In this document: one piece after another, positions 25,592 through 29,641 of the stretch | Numbering within the stretch: the stretch's first letter is position 1 | Layout: the number at the start of each line of letters is the position of its first letter | Virus record (IMG/VR): IMGVR_UViG_3300042326_000371 | Span: 1-29,641 of that record | DNA length: 29,641 nucleotides | Source: a virus | Reading direction: 5' to 3' (one strand) | Notes under the pieces: generated by a model | Databases searched by the model: none | The model's input: the letters and a program-made list of their open reading frames with translations, nothing else | Told to the model about the DNA's origin: nothing | Program-made: the position numbers and the translations under genes

Positions 25592-25812
25592 GCTGACACC
25601 CGACTTTTGCGTGGTACTGAGATCAAGCGGTAGACTGCGTAACGCACACCAGACGGCTCTTTGACCATATCGGTAACAATGTCCCAACCCTCTGCCTTAA
25701 GGTCAAAAATGATGTCAGCTAGGCGTGTGGCGTGGTAGCGCTCGATTGCCTCCCAACTGGTTATTTTTTTCTTGCTGATTAAATGTTTTGCTACTAGGTT
25801 AATTTTGGTCAT
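25588..25812 (-). CDS. small helix-turn-helix protein
   Basis: The start MTKINLVAKHLISKKKITS at 25812 has an excellent GGAGGAAGT, which rules out the longer in-frame ATG at 25851. The 74 residues read as a winged-helix DNA-binding domain: VAKHLISKKKITSWEAIERY as the first helices, TRLADIIFDLKAEGWDI as turn and recognition helix, and a beta wing (VRYAVYRLI). This resembles the HTH_39-type small phage proteins. It may regulate early genes; whether it binds the palindromes in this window is untested. Coupled to both neighbours by ATGA overlaps. Confidence 0.7.
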   Translation of the reverse strand: MTKINLVAKHLISKKKITSWEAIERYHATRLADIIFDLKAEGWDIVTDMVKEPSGVRYAVYRLISVPRKSRVSA

Positions 25813-26066
25813 ACTTCCTCCACGGTGATTTTGTAATGACGGCCATTGCAATCGACAACAAACAAATGCTTTTTAGTGCTAAGAAATTGACCCTCTGGAC
25901 CTAAGTCCCAATGAATGCGACCTGCACCATAAACAATGGCTAAAGGGTCTGGTGCGTTAAGGGCTCTTTTGGTTATGTGAGCGATGTAGTCGCAATAAGC
26001 TGGCTGCGCTGCTTGCTCTTGATGCTCCAGCTGCTGCTGGTGATGTAATGCTTGTGTATCTTCCAT
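25809..26066 (-). CDS. hypothetical protein with His/Gln-rich N-terminus, 85 aa
   Basis: The start MEDTQALHHQQQLEHQEQAA at 26066 follows GGAGAGAAAAA; the ATG at 26093 lies inside the hairpin just upstream and is unlikely. After the polar, helical N-terminus comes a compact alpha/beta part (YCDYIAHITKRALNAPDPLA, HLFVVDCNGRHYKITVEEV). No family recognised. Confidence 0.6.
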   Translation of the reverse strand: MEDTQALHHQQQLEHQEQAAQPAYCDYIAHITKRALNAPDPLAIVYGAGRIHWDLGPEGQFLSTKKHLFVVDCNGRHYKITVEEV

Positions 26067-26083
26067 TTTTTCTCTCCAAAAAT

Positions 26084-26101
26084 GGAGGGGCAAACCCCTC
26101 C
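26084..26101 (-). promoter_or_regulatory. intergenic hairpin, copy A of hairpin-RBS cassette
   Basis: A seven-pair GGAGGGG/CCCCTCC stem with a four-base loop. On the minus strand it is followed by ATTTTTGG and then the GGAGAG ribosome site of the 85-aa gene. It could be a partial terminator or an mRNA-processing or stabilising hairpin. Compare copies at 26420 and 26650. Confidence 0.6.
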
Positions 26102-26107
26102 GGTCTA

Positions 26108-26401
26108 TTAACGGCTTACTGTTTTTACTGCAAATACTGCTGTGATTTTAGTAAACATCTGCAGCTGCTCATCGCTAACGCCCAGGTCAGCAACAAGGCC
26201 CTTGTAATCCACAACCTGGCGATTGCTGGCCACAACGGTTGCGCGATATAAATTGCCCTCGTAAGAGGTTAAGCCACCAGCAGTTGCTGCCTCTTTGATT
26301 TGGTCTTTAATGCTGTCTGCCTCTTTGGTCAAATCAGCAATTTGTGCCAACAATAAACCGAGGCGGTCTACTTGGGTGATTTGGATGTCGATTGGGTTCA
26401 T
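26108..26401 (-). CDS. hypothetical early protein, 97 aa
   Basis: A helical N-terminal half with coiled-coil character (LGLLLAQIADLTKEADSIKD) followed by a beta-rich end (YEGNLYRATVVASNRQVVDY, MFTKITAVFAVKTV). Small phage early proteins with this arrangement, helix pair plus beta hairpin, are widespread and uncharacterised. Start behind AAGAGAATAT within cassette copy B. Function unknown. Confidence 0.65.
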   Translation of the reverse strand: MNPIDIQITQVDRLGLLLAQIADLTKEADSIKDQIKEAATAGGLTSYEGNLYRATVVASNRQVVDYKGLVADLGVSDEQLQMFTKITAVFAVKTVSR

Positions 26402-26419
26402 ATATTCTCTTCGATAAAT

Positions 26420-26433
26420 GGGGCCGAAACCCC
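26420..26433 (-). promoter_or_regulatory. intergenic hairpin, copy B of hairpin-RBS cassette
   Basis: On the minus strand GGGGTTTCGGCCCC: four G-C pairs plus a U-G pair closing a UUCG tetraloop, then CATTTATCGAAGAGAATAT and the ATG of the 97-aa gene. It differs from copy C at only a few positions. Confidence 0.65.
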
Positions 26434-26439
26434 GGTTGT

Positions 26440-26631
26440 TTAAATTGGTGTTATGTCTAAATTAGATTTTTGTGCCAAAACTTCTCTAAGTTTTTTCATT
26501 TGATCAATGACTTTGTTTTGCTCTGATTCAGTAACATCATCAATCTCACGATCCTTATTTTTAATTGCATGGTACAAGGCATCGATTGCAACTGCGTATG
26601 CATATTCTTTTGGTGTAAATCCGTTTTTCAT
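26440..26631 (-). CDS. hypothetical small helical protein, 63 aa
   Basis: Sixty-three residues, mostly helical and charged: FTPKEYAYAVAIDALYHAIK then DDVTESEQNKVIDQMKKLRE. No motif known to me. The start is set by GGAGAGAAAAA as part of cassette copy C, and its stop is followed by copy B, so it is expressed as a separate cistron between two hairpins. Confidence 0.65.
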   Translation of the reverse strand: MKNGFTPKEYAYAVAIDALYHAIKNKDREIDDVTESEQNKVIDQMKKLREVLAQKSNLDITPI

Positions 26632-26649
26632 TTTTTCTCTCCGATAAAT

Positions 26650-26663
26650 GGGGCCGAAGCCCC
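26650..26663 (-). promoter_or_regulatory. intergenic hairpin, copy C of hairpin-RBS cassette
   Basis: On the minus strand GGGGCTTCGGCCCC: a five-pair stem closing a UUCG tetraloop, followed by CATTTATCGGAGAGAAAAA and the ATG of the 63-aa gene. UUCG loops make very stable RNA hairpins. The downstream bases up to the start codon are nearly the same as in copy B. Confidence 0.7.
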
Positions 26664-26668
26664 GTTAA

Positions 26669-26983
26669 TTAGTTCCAAGCGTGAACTGATTTAAAACCGA
26701 TTGGTGCAACAAAAACTGCGTGGCCTGTTTCGTCAACAATTACATCGCCAACTGAAAGTGAATGCATTTCGTCAATTCTTTTGATGTCTGGGTGATTTCC
26801 CATGTTGCCAATACGAAACACATCGTTTAATGAACCAGCTTTAATTTCAGCAACTGGCTTATACAAATCTTGCGCAGTCAAAATTGCTTTTACAGTTGGG
26901 TGAAATGTTGTATTGAGATATGTCTCACGATGAGCGTTGAATTGGTCATCTGACAAGTTGATTTGGTGTACTGTATATTTCAT
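26669..26983 (-). CDS. first gene of the leftward early operon, 104 aa, unknown
   Basis: The start MKYTVHQINLSDDQFNAHRE at 26983 follows CGGAGAGAAAA; extending it to the ATG at 27079 would run through the promoter and operator, so I reject that. The protein is soluble alpha/beta with a likely beta barrel-like second half (LSVGDVIVDETGHAVFVAPI) that recalls a small SH3-like fold. Being first in the early operon it may be made earliest and most strongly. No family recognised. Confidence 0.65.
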   Translation of the reverse strand: MKYTVHQINLSDDQFNAHRETYLNTTFHPTVKAILTAQDLYKPVAEIKAGSLNDVFRIGNMGNHPDIKRIDEMHSLSVGDVIVDETGHAVFVAPIGFKSVHAWN

Positions 26984-27026
26984 TTTTCTCTCCGATTTTG
27001 TTTCCCGATCAAATGACCGTAAAGTA

Positions 27027-27055
27027 ATAGTAAACTGTTTATTTACTGTTTGCAA
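27027..27055 (-). promoter_or_regulatory. leftward early promoter overlapped by an operator
   Basis: On the minus strand -35 TTGCAA (27050-27055), 17-base spacer, -10 TACTAT (27027-27032). The operator-like palindrome GTAAAC-T-GTTTAT (27030-27042, one mismatch) covers the -10 and part of the spacer, and ACTGTTT is repeated 11 bases away (27034-27040 and 27045-27051). Twelve bases match the palindrome at 1044-1056. Start of transcription would be about 37 bases before the first early gene. Confidence 0.55.
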
Positions 27056-27123
27056 CCGATTTATGCGTTTTTTTATCAAAATTAGGGAAAATACCTATAA
27101 AACTAGGGTAAACCACTAGAAAA

Positions 27124-27168
27124 ATAGGCGCTTGCCTATTAAAAATAGGCGTATGCCTACTTGCCTAT
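27124..27168. promoter_or_regulatory. array of TAGGC dyads (operator or iteron candidate)
   Basis: Dyad 1 is ATAGGC-GCTT-GCCTAT (27124-27139), dyad 2 is TAGGC-GTAT-GCCTA (27146-27159). Their centres are 21 bases apart, two helical turns. A half-site TTGCCTAT follows at 27161-27168 and repeats the right half of dyad 1. Looser TAGG-N7-CCTA and CTAG-N9-CTAG elements lie just before (27083-27118). The array sits immediately upstream of a candidate rightward promoter, so a bound protein could repress or activate it. Alternatively these are iterons for replication initiation. Confidence 0.6.
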
Positions 27169-27171
27169 CCG

Positions 27172-27180
27172 TGGTAATAT
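27172..27180 (+). promoter_or_regulatory. candidate extended -10 promoter of the structured RNA
   Basis: TGGTAATAT fits the extended -10 form (TGn followed by a -10 with four of six matches). No good -35 is present at the right distance; the dyad array occupies that place. Transcription would start near 27184-27187, exactly at the first base-paired GGGG of the RNA below. Confidence 0.35.
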
Positions 27181-27183
27181 ATA

Positions 27184-27342
27184 GGGGTCAGCAAGGTGGC
27201 ACTTGTTGGAATCTCTTTAAGATCAGCAACCCCGAATTTTTCGGTGGTGCGAAAAATGCTTGGAATTGGTCATTTGATCTAAAGAGGACTTATTCCAAGG
27301 ATGCCCTGCCAGGCCGCACCACCCAAGAGTTTGGGGTTTTTT
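27184..27342 (+). ncRNA. putative structured RNA with its own terminator
   Basis: Nested perfect or near-perfect inverted repeats form a rod: AACCCCGAA (27228-27236) with TTTGGGGTT (27330-27338), GGTGGTGCG (27243-27251) with CGCACCACC (27315-27323), and CTTGGAAT (27259-27266) with ATTCCAAG (27292-27299), closed by GTC/GAC. The outer stem runs into six T (27337-27342), as in an intrinsic terminator. GGGGT at 27184-27188 can pair instead with the ACCCC (27229-27233) of the outer stem, so two exclusive folds exist. No coding frame through it looks real. I do not recognise an RNA family. Confidence 0.6.
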
Positions 27343-27353
27343 GTTGCCTACTG

Positions 27354-27620
27354 ACCGTACTCCGCACGATAGTAATGGGCCTACATCGGCTGCGCGGAAC
27401 AGTAGATACGGTATCGGCTCACCACCAGATAACCGGAGCAGCCTGTCAACGAGGGACTGCGGAACTAGCCTAAGACATGGGTGATAGACAACTTAGGCTA
27501 GGATGAATCGTTGCCTTATGGGGCGCATAGGCTGGATTGTTTTACTAATCTTTGCTGGTGCTAAAGTGATCATGGCTATCACCCTTGGGTAACCTATGTT
27601 AAAAGCAAAGACAAACCCAA
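27354..27620 (+). ncRNA. putative second structured RNA or 3' part of a larger one
   Basis: Further helices follow without a gene: ACCG-TAC-TCCGC (27354-27365) with GCGGA-aca-GTA-gata-CGGT (27394-27412), enclosing CGAT-a-GTA with TAC-ATCG (27367-27388); CTAGCCTAAG (27465-27474) with CTTAGGCTAG (27492-27501); GCCT-t-ATG with CAT-AGGC (27513-27532); TTGGGT (27585-27590) with ACCCAA (27615-27620). The 17-base loop of the ten-pair stem contains GGGTGATAG (27479-27487), which can pair with CTATCACCC (27576-27584) as a pseudoknot. With the preceding RNA this would make a transcript of over 400 nt if the first terminator is read through. The rest of the gap, to 27674, holds only an AAAAGGAGAA ribosome site. 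Confidence 0.45.
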
Positions 27621-27674
27621 AACTACCTTGCAAACTATTTCCTAATCATATATTCTCTGCAAAAGGAGAACAAT

Positions 27675-27947
27675 ATGACCCTCGATGATCTTGAAGAAAT
27701 GGCACTTAGATGCGGAATGGTTAAGACTAAAAAAAATTGGTCGGCCACCGAAGCGCAGCTGGAATACTTTACAAACAATATGCTTGAGGAATTTAAGCAA
27801 GTTGCCAGAGACCAGTTAATCCAATCCATTAAAAAAGCAGCTGAGTACGAGCGCGAACAATGCGCCAAGGTTGCTGAGATGGCTTGGTTTGAGGGCATGG
27901 AACAAGAGGACATTGCCAAAGCCATCCGCGAAAGAGCAGACGAGTGA
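27675..27947 (+). CDS. hypothetical small helical protein, 90 aa
   Basis: Strong ribosome site AAAAGGAGAACAAT. Ninety mostly helical, charged residues ending YEREQCAKVAEMAWFEGMEQ then EDIAKAIRERADE. An EREQCAKVAE-like helix followed by an AIR-type end is common in small phage early proteins of unknown function. It is the first protein gene after the structured RNA and overlaps the next ORF by four bases (GTGA). Confidence 0.65.
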   Translation: MTLDDLEEMALRCGMVKTKKNWSATEAQLEYFTNNMLEEFKQVARDQLIQSIKKAAEYEREQCAKVAEMAWFEGMEQEDIAKAIRERADE

Positions 27948-28048
27948 TTTCGTATTCTGCCCAAACCCCGTCATTAATGGATTTTTCTTGGTTTATGTTG
28001 GTTGTTGCTATTTTGGCTGCTCTAGCTATTTGGTTGAGGGATAAATGA
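27944..28048 (+). CDS. 34-aa single-span membrane peptide with GTG start
   Basis: GTG at 27944 overlaps the previous stop (GTGA) and the TGA at 28046 overlaps the next ATG (ATGA), so the ORF fills the gap exactly and is coupled on both sides. Sequence MISYSAQTPSLMDFSWFM followed by a membrane span (LVVAILAALAIWL) and RDK. An internal ATG at 27977 would give 23 residues. The double coupling supports translation. Role unknown. Confidence 0.45.
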   Translation: MISYSAQTPSLMDFSWFMLVVAILAALAIWLRDK

Positions 28049-28425
28049 CAGACTTTGAAGAATTTTGGACAACTTATCCCCGCCGTGTGGCGAAGGGAGA
28101 TGCCCGTAAAGCATGGGTCCAGACCGAGGGAATCCGGCCGCCGCTGCCAGAACTATTGGACGCTATTCGGCAGCAGATGCGCTCGGACCAATGGCGTAAG
28201 AATGATGGCCAGTTCGTATGCTACCCCGCCACTTGGCTGCGCCAGGAGCGCTGGTCTGACGAGTTAAAAGTTACTCTGCCTGGCGTGGTCGATGGCAAAG
28301 AATGGCATGAGACATGGCCTGGCATTGTGGCTAAAGGCAAAGAACTAGGCATTTTGGAAAGCCAGTTTGCCCTGCCGCACGAATTTAAAGCAGCTGTATT
28401 TCGCGGATCGGTAAAGGCGGCATGA
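28045..28425 (+). CDS. stand-alone replication-protein-like module, 126 aa
   Basis: The first 70 residues (FEEFWTTYPRRVAKGDARKA, then FVCYPATWLRQERWSDE) match the conserved C-terminal module of lambda O-like and primosomal phage replication proteins, which usually follows an N-terminal winged-helix origin-binding domain. Here that domain is absent and the module is the whole gene, followed by 50 residues of unknown type. It may work with a separate DNA-binding subunit, or in helicase loading. It lies 420 bases downstream of the TAGGC-rich region, a possible origin. It overlaps the methyltransferase start as ATGA. Confidence 0.6.
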   Translation: MTDFEEFWTTYPRRVAKGDARKAWVQTEGIRPPLPELLDAIRQQMRSDQWRKNDGQFVCYPATWLRQERWSDELKVTLPGVVDGKEWHETWPGIVAKGKELGILESQFALPHEFKAAVFRGSVKAA

Positions 28426-29375
28426 ATGAGTTGGCTCTTTTCGCAGGCGCTGGTGGAGGAATACTTGGGGGACATTTGCTCGGATGGAGAACCGTCTGCG
28501 CAGTCGAATGGGAACCATACCCAGCTAGCGTATTGTGCGCCCGACAAAATGACGGACTTCTCCCGCCTTTCCCGATTTGGGATGATGTTCAAACCTTTGA
28601 CGGAAAGCCGTGGCGAGGAATTGTTGATGTTGTTTCGGGCGGATTTCCCTGTCAAGACATCTCCGCAGCAGGGCGGGGGGGGGGATTGAAGGTAATCGGT
28701 CAGGAATGTGGAAAGAGATGGCACGGATTATTGGCGAGGTACGACCCCAATATGCATTTATTGAGAACAGTCCAATGCTCACTACTAGAGGACTTGAACG
28801 AGTCCTTGCAGACTTGGCCAAGATGGGGTTCGATGCAGAATGGGGTGTGTTATCAGCAGCCGATGTTGGCGCAAACCACCTTAGAGAAAGAATTTGGATC
28901 GTTGCAAGAAACATGGGCTACTCCAACAACAATGGACAAATTGCCACCAAAGTCAGAGTCGGCTCTGATGAGAGAAGCAACAATAGCAAGGCCGAACAGA
29001 ACCAAACCAGCAAATTTGAGAGACCAAGTAAGCAATATGAAATATTGGCCGACTCCCTTGAGTTCGGAACACAAAGCAAATTTAAACATAAGAGAAAATC
29101 ACCAAAATGGATTGACGGCAATGGTTTTGAAAGAGCAAAAGAATTTTCCAACCCCAGCGGCAAGGGATTACAAGGGAGCAGTAAAAACTGGGAAAAGGAT
29201 TACTGCATCGGGAAAAACACAAAATTATGGAGAGCAACTGCCGAACATAGTTGGTGGAAATCTGAACCCAACATGGGTAGAGTGGCTGATGGGGTGGCCG
29301 CCAGAGTGGACAGACTTAAAGCCATCGGAAATGGACAAGTGCCATTGTGTGCAGCAACCGCTTGGAAACTCTTAA
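28422..29375 (+). CDS. cytosine-C5 DNA methyltransferase, frame as assembled (317 aa)
   Basis: Residues 1-87 are an unmistakable C5 methyltransferase start: motif I LFAGAGGG (S-adenosylmethionine binding), then VVSGGFPCQDIS with catalytic Cys77 (motif IV). At the ten-G tract (28675-28684) the conserved protein continues in the other frame. Without a slip this frame runs on to 29375 and loses motifs VI, VIII and X. Yet the continuation looks like real methyltransferase-associated sequence: SLQTWPRWGSMQNGVC, three W/F-x-TP units (TWATPTTMD, YWPTPLSSE, NFPTPAARD) and LNPTWVEWLMGWPPEWTDL, which resemble target-recognition and C-terminal parts of other phage methyltransferases. It may be an alternative product, or the result of one missing G. 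Confidence 0.75.
   Translation: MNELALFAGAGGGILGGHLLGWRTVCAVEWEPYPASVLCARQNDGLLPPFPIWDDVQTFDGKPWRGIVDVVSGGFPCQDISAAGRGGGLKVIGQECGKRWHGLLARYDPNMHLLRTVQCSLLEDLNESLQTWPRWGSMQNGVCYQQPMLAQTTLEKEFGSLQETWATPTTMDKLPPKSESALMREATIARPNRTKPANLRDQVSNMKYWPTPLSSEHKANLNIRENHQNGLTAMVLKEQKNFPTPAARDYKGAVKTGKRITASGKTQNYGEQLPNIVGGNLNPTWVEWLMGWPPEWTDLKPSEMDKCHCVQQPLGNS
28675..28684 (+). repeat. run of ten G inside the methyltransferase gene
   Basis: C followed by G10 then ATTGAA. With 8 or 11 G the upstream frame would join the canonical downstream frame as AAGRGGGIEGNRSGMW (11 G), which matches the normal spacing between motifs IV and VI. Such tracts are classic sites of slipped-strand phase variation, transcriptional slippage, or sequencing error. 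Confidence 0.9.
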
Positions 29376-29437
29376 TAAAAAGATTAAATGAACAACAAGC
29401 TGACTACATCCCAAAGAAATCACCTTATACGGGTTAA
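28706..29437 (+). CDS. cytosine-C5 DNA methyltransferase, canonical C-terminal part in the other frame
   Basis: This frame is open from the G tract and is first startable at ATG 28706. It carries the missing motifs in order: SGMWKEMARIIGEVRP, motif VI IENSP, motif VIII LRERIWIVA, a variable region (28920-29260) as target-recognition domain, and motif X in RVDRLKAIGNGQVP, then CAATAWKLL. Joined to residues 1-87 of the upstream frame by one added G, or by a -1 frameshift, it gives a complete enzyme of about 338 residues, normal for phage Dcm-like proteins that protect DNA from host restriction. Its end overlaps the next gene by 50 bases. Independent translation from 28706 would lack the catalytic Cys. 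Confidence 0.75.
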   Translation: MWKEMARIIGEVRPQYAFIENSPMLTTRGLERVLADLAKMGFDAEWGVLSAADVGANHLRERIWIVARNMGYSNNNGQIATKVRVGSDERSNNSKAEQNQTSKFERPSKQYEILADSLEFGTQSKFKHKRKSPKWIDGNGFERAKEFSNPSGKGLQGSSKNWEKDYCIGKNTKLWRATAEHSWWKSEPNMGRVADGVAARVDRLKAIGNGQVPLCAATAWKLLIKRLNEQQADYIPKKSPYTG

Positions 29438-29641
29438 ATCGCTGCCGTGTGGCGTTTGCGGCGTGTCTGAACCCTCAGATGCCCACCACATCGAACAAGG
29501 CCTCCAATACCTCTGTATTCCGCTCTGCAAGGATTGTCACCAAGGCAGCCACAACGGCATCCATGGTCGCAAATCCATATGGAACGCAACCAAACAAACT
29601 GAACTAACGGTACTCAATGACACAATCCAAAAACTTATCCG
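29388..29641 (+). CDS. HNH-like / Ref-type small nuclease, 3' end outside window
   Basis: The frame is open from ATG 29388 to the right edge (84 codons visible). It shows a zinc-binding and His motif pattern: CGVCG, then DAHHIEQGLQYLCIPLC, CKDCHQG and HNGIHGRKS. The two CxxC pairs with HH and a late HG are typical of HNH-type and RecA-dependent (Ref-like) small phage nucleases. The ribosome site is weak (AAAGATTAA). It overlaps the end of the methyltransferase frame by 50 bases, so it may be coupled. It likely acts in recombination or DNA processing. Confidence 0.65.
   Translation, partial: MNNKLTTSQRNHLIRVKSLPCGVCGVSEPSDAHHIEQGLQYLCIPLCKDCHQGSHNGIHGRKSIWNATKQTELTVLNDTIQKLI

Noticed and set aside
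25588-25851. Longer start for the small HTH gene (and likewise for the genes starting at 25591, 26066 and 26983)
   Set aside because: In each case an internal ATG has a strong GGAG-type site and an ATGA overlap or cassette context, while the upstream start lacks one and runs into the neighbouring gene, hairpin or promoter.
27132-27473. 113-codon rightward frame through the control region
   Set aside because: The start lies inside a TAGGC dyad, there is no ribosome site, the frame crosses the terminator stem and T-run, and the product has no protein-like pattern. The nested inverted repeats explain the sequence better.
27480-27640. Possible tRNA or tmRNA in the gene-free region
   Set aside because: No TPsiC-arm consensus, no CCA-type end and no cloverleaf with anticodon arm could be found; the helices present do not fit either RNA.
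28426-28689. Third forward frame over the methyltransferase start
   Set aside because: Overlaps conserved motifs I and IV of the methyltransferase in another frame, has no family resemblance and ends at the G tract by chance.

Overview
The window is part of the genome of a tailed double-stranded DNA bacteriophage with a short-tailed, P22-like virion plan. It carries a PBSX/Terminase_3-type large terminase, a P22-type portal, an acidic scaffold-like protein, a P22-type coat protein, two P22-like tail accessory proteins (gp4-like and gp10-like), a gp7-like ejection protein and two large putative internal proteins. A lipobox lipoprotein, an M15-type endolysin and many small single-membrane-span proteins point to a Gram-negative host. 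Base composition and protein style would suit a freshwater betaproteobacterial phage, but that is inference only. No integrase or repressor gene is visible, so lifestyle is undecided. Both ends of the window cut through genes.

Layout. 1-797: 3' end of a large rightward gene. 751-1028: a small leftward two-gene unit with its own promoter and a palindromic operator. 1132-20716, rightward: terminase, portal, scaffold, coat, head-fibre-like protein, a strong terminator, a small structural protein, a 1206-residue fibre with YadA-like repeats and an S74 chaperone end, two small accessory genes, gp4-like and gp10-like tail genes, ejection proteins, and a second collar-type receptor-binding protein. 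20718-23439: lysis and membrane cluster of up to seven membrane proteins, among them a GTA-type 3TM holin, ending with a metallopeptidase endolysin and a terminator. 23444-26983, leftward: early operon with small unknown genes, a HTH protein, ERF annealase, YqaJ/lambda-type exonuclease, SSB, a lipoprotein and a 57-residue membrane ORF. Three of its intergenic gaps carry near-identical hairpin plus Shine-Dalgarno cassettes.

26984-27674 is a gene-poor control region. It holds a leftward promoter overlapped by an operator that matches the one near position 1050, an array of TAGGC dyads, and about 430 nt of sequence rich in long inverted repeats that looks like one or two structured RNAs. 27675-29641, rightward: a small unknown gene, a 34-residue membrane peptide, a stand-alone replication-protein-like module, a cytosine-C5 DNA methyltransferase whose frame changes at a run of ten G, and the start of a small HNH-like nuclease gene.

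The points most worth follow-up are the methyltransferase, where both frames beyond the G tract stay open for about 700 nt and both carry motifs that look like real methyltransferase sequence, and the structured RNA region beside the TAGGC array.
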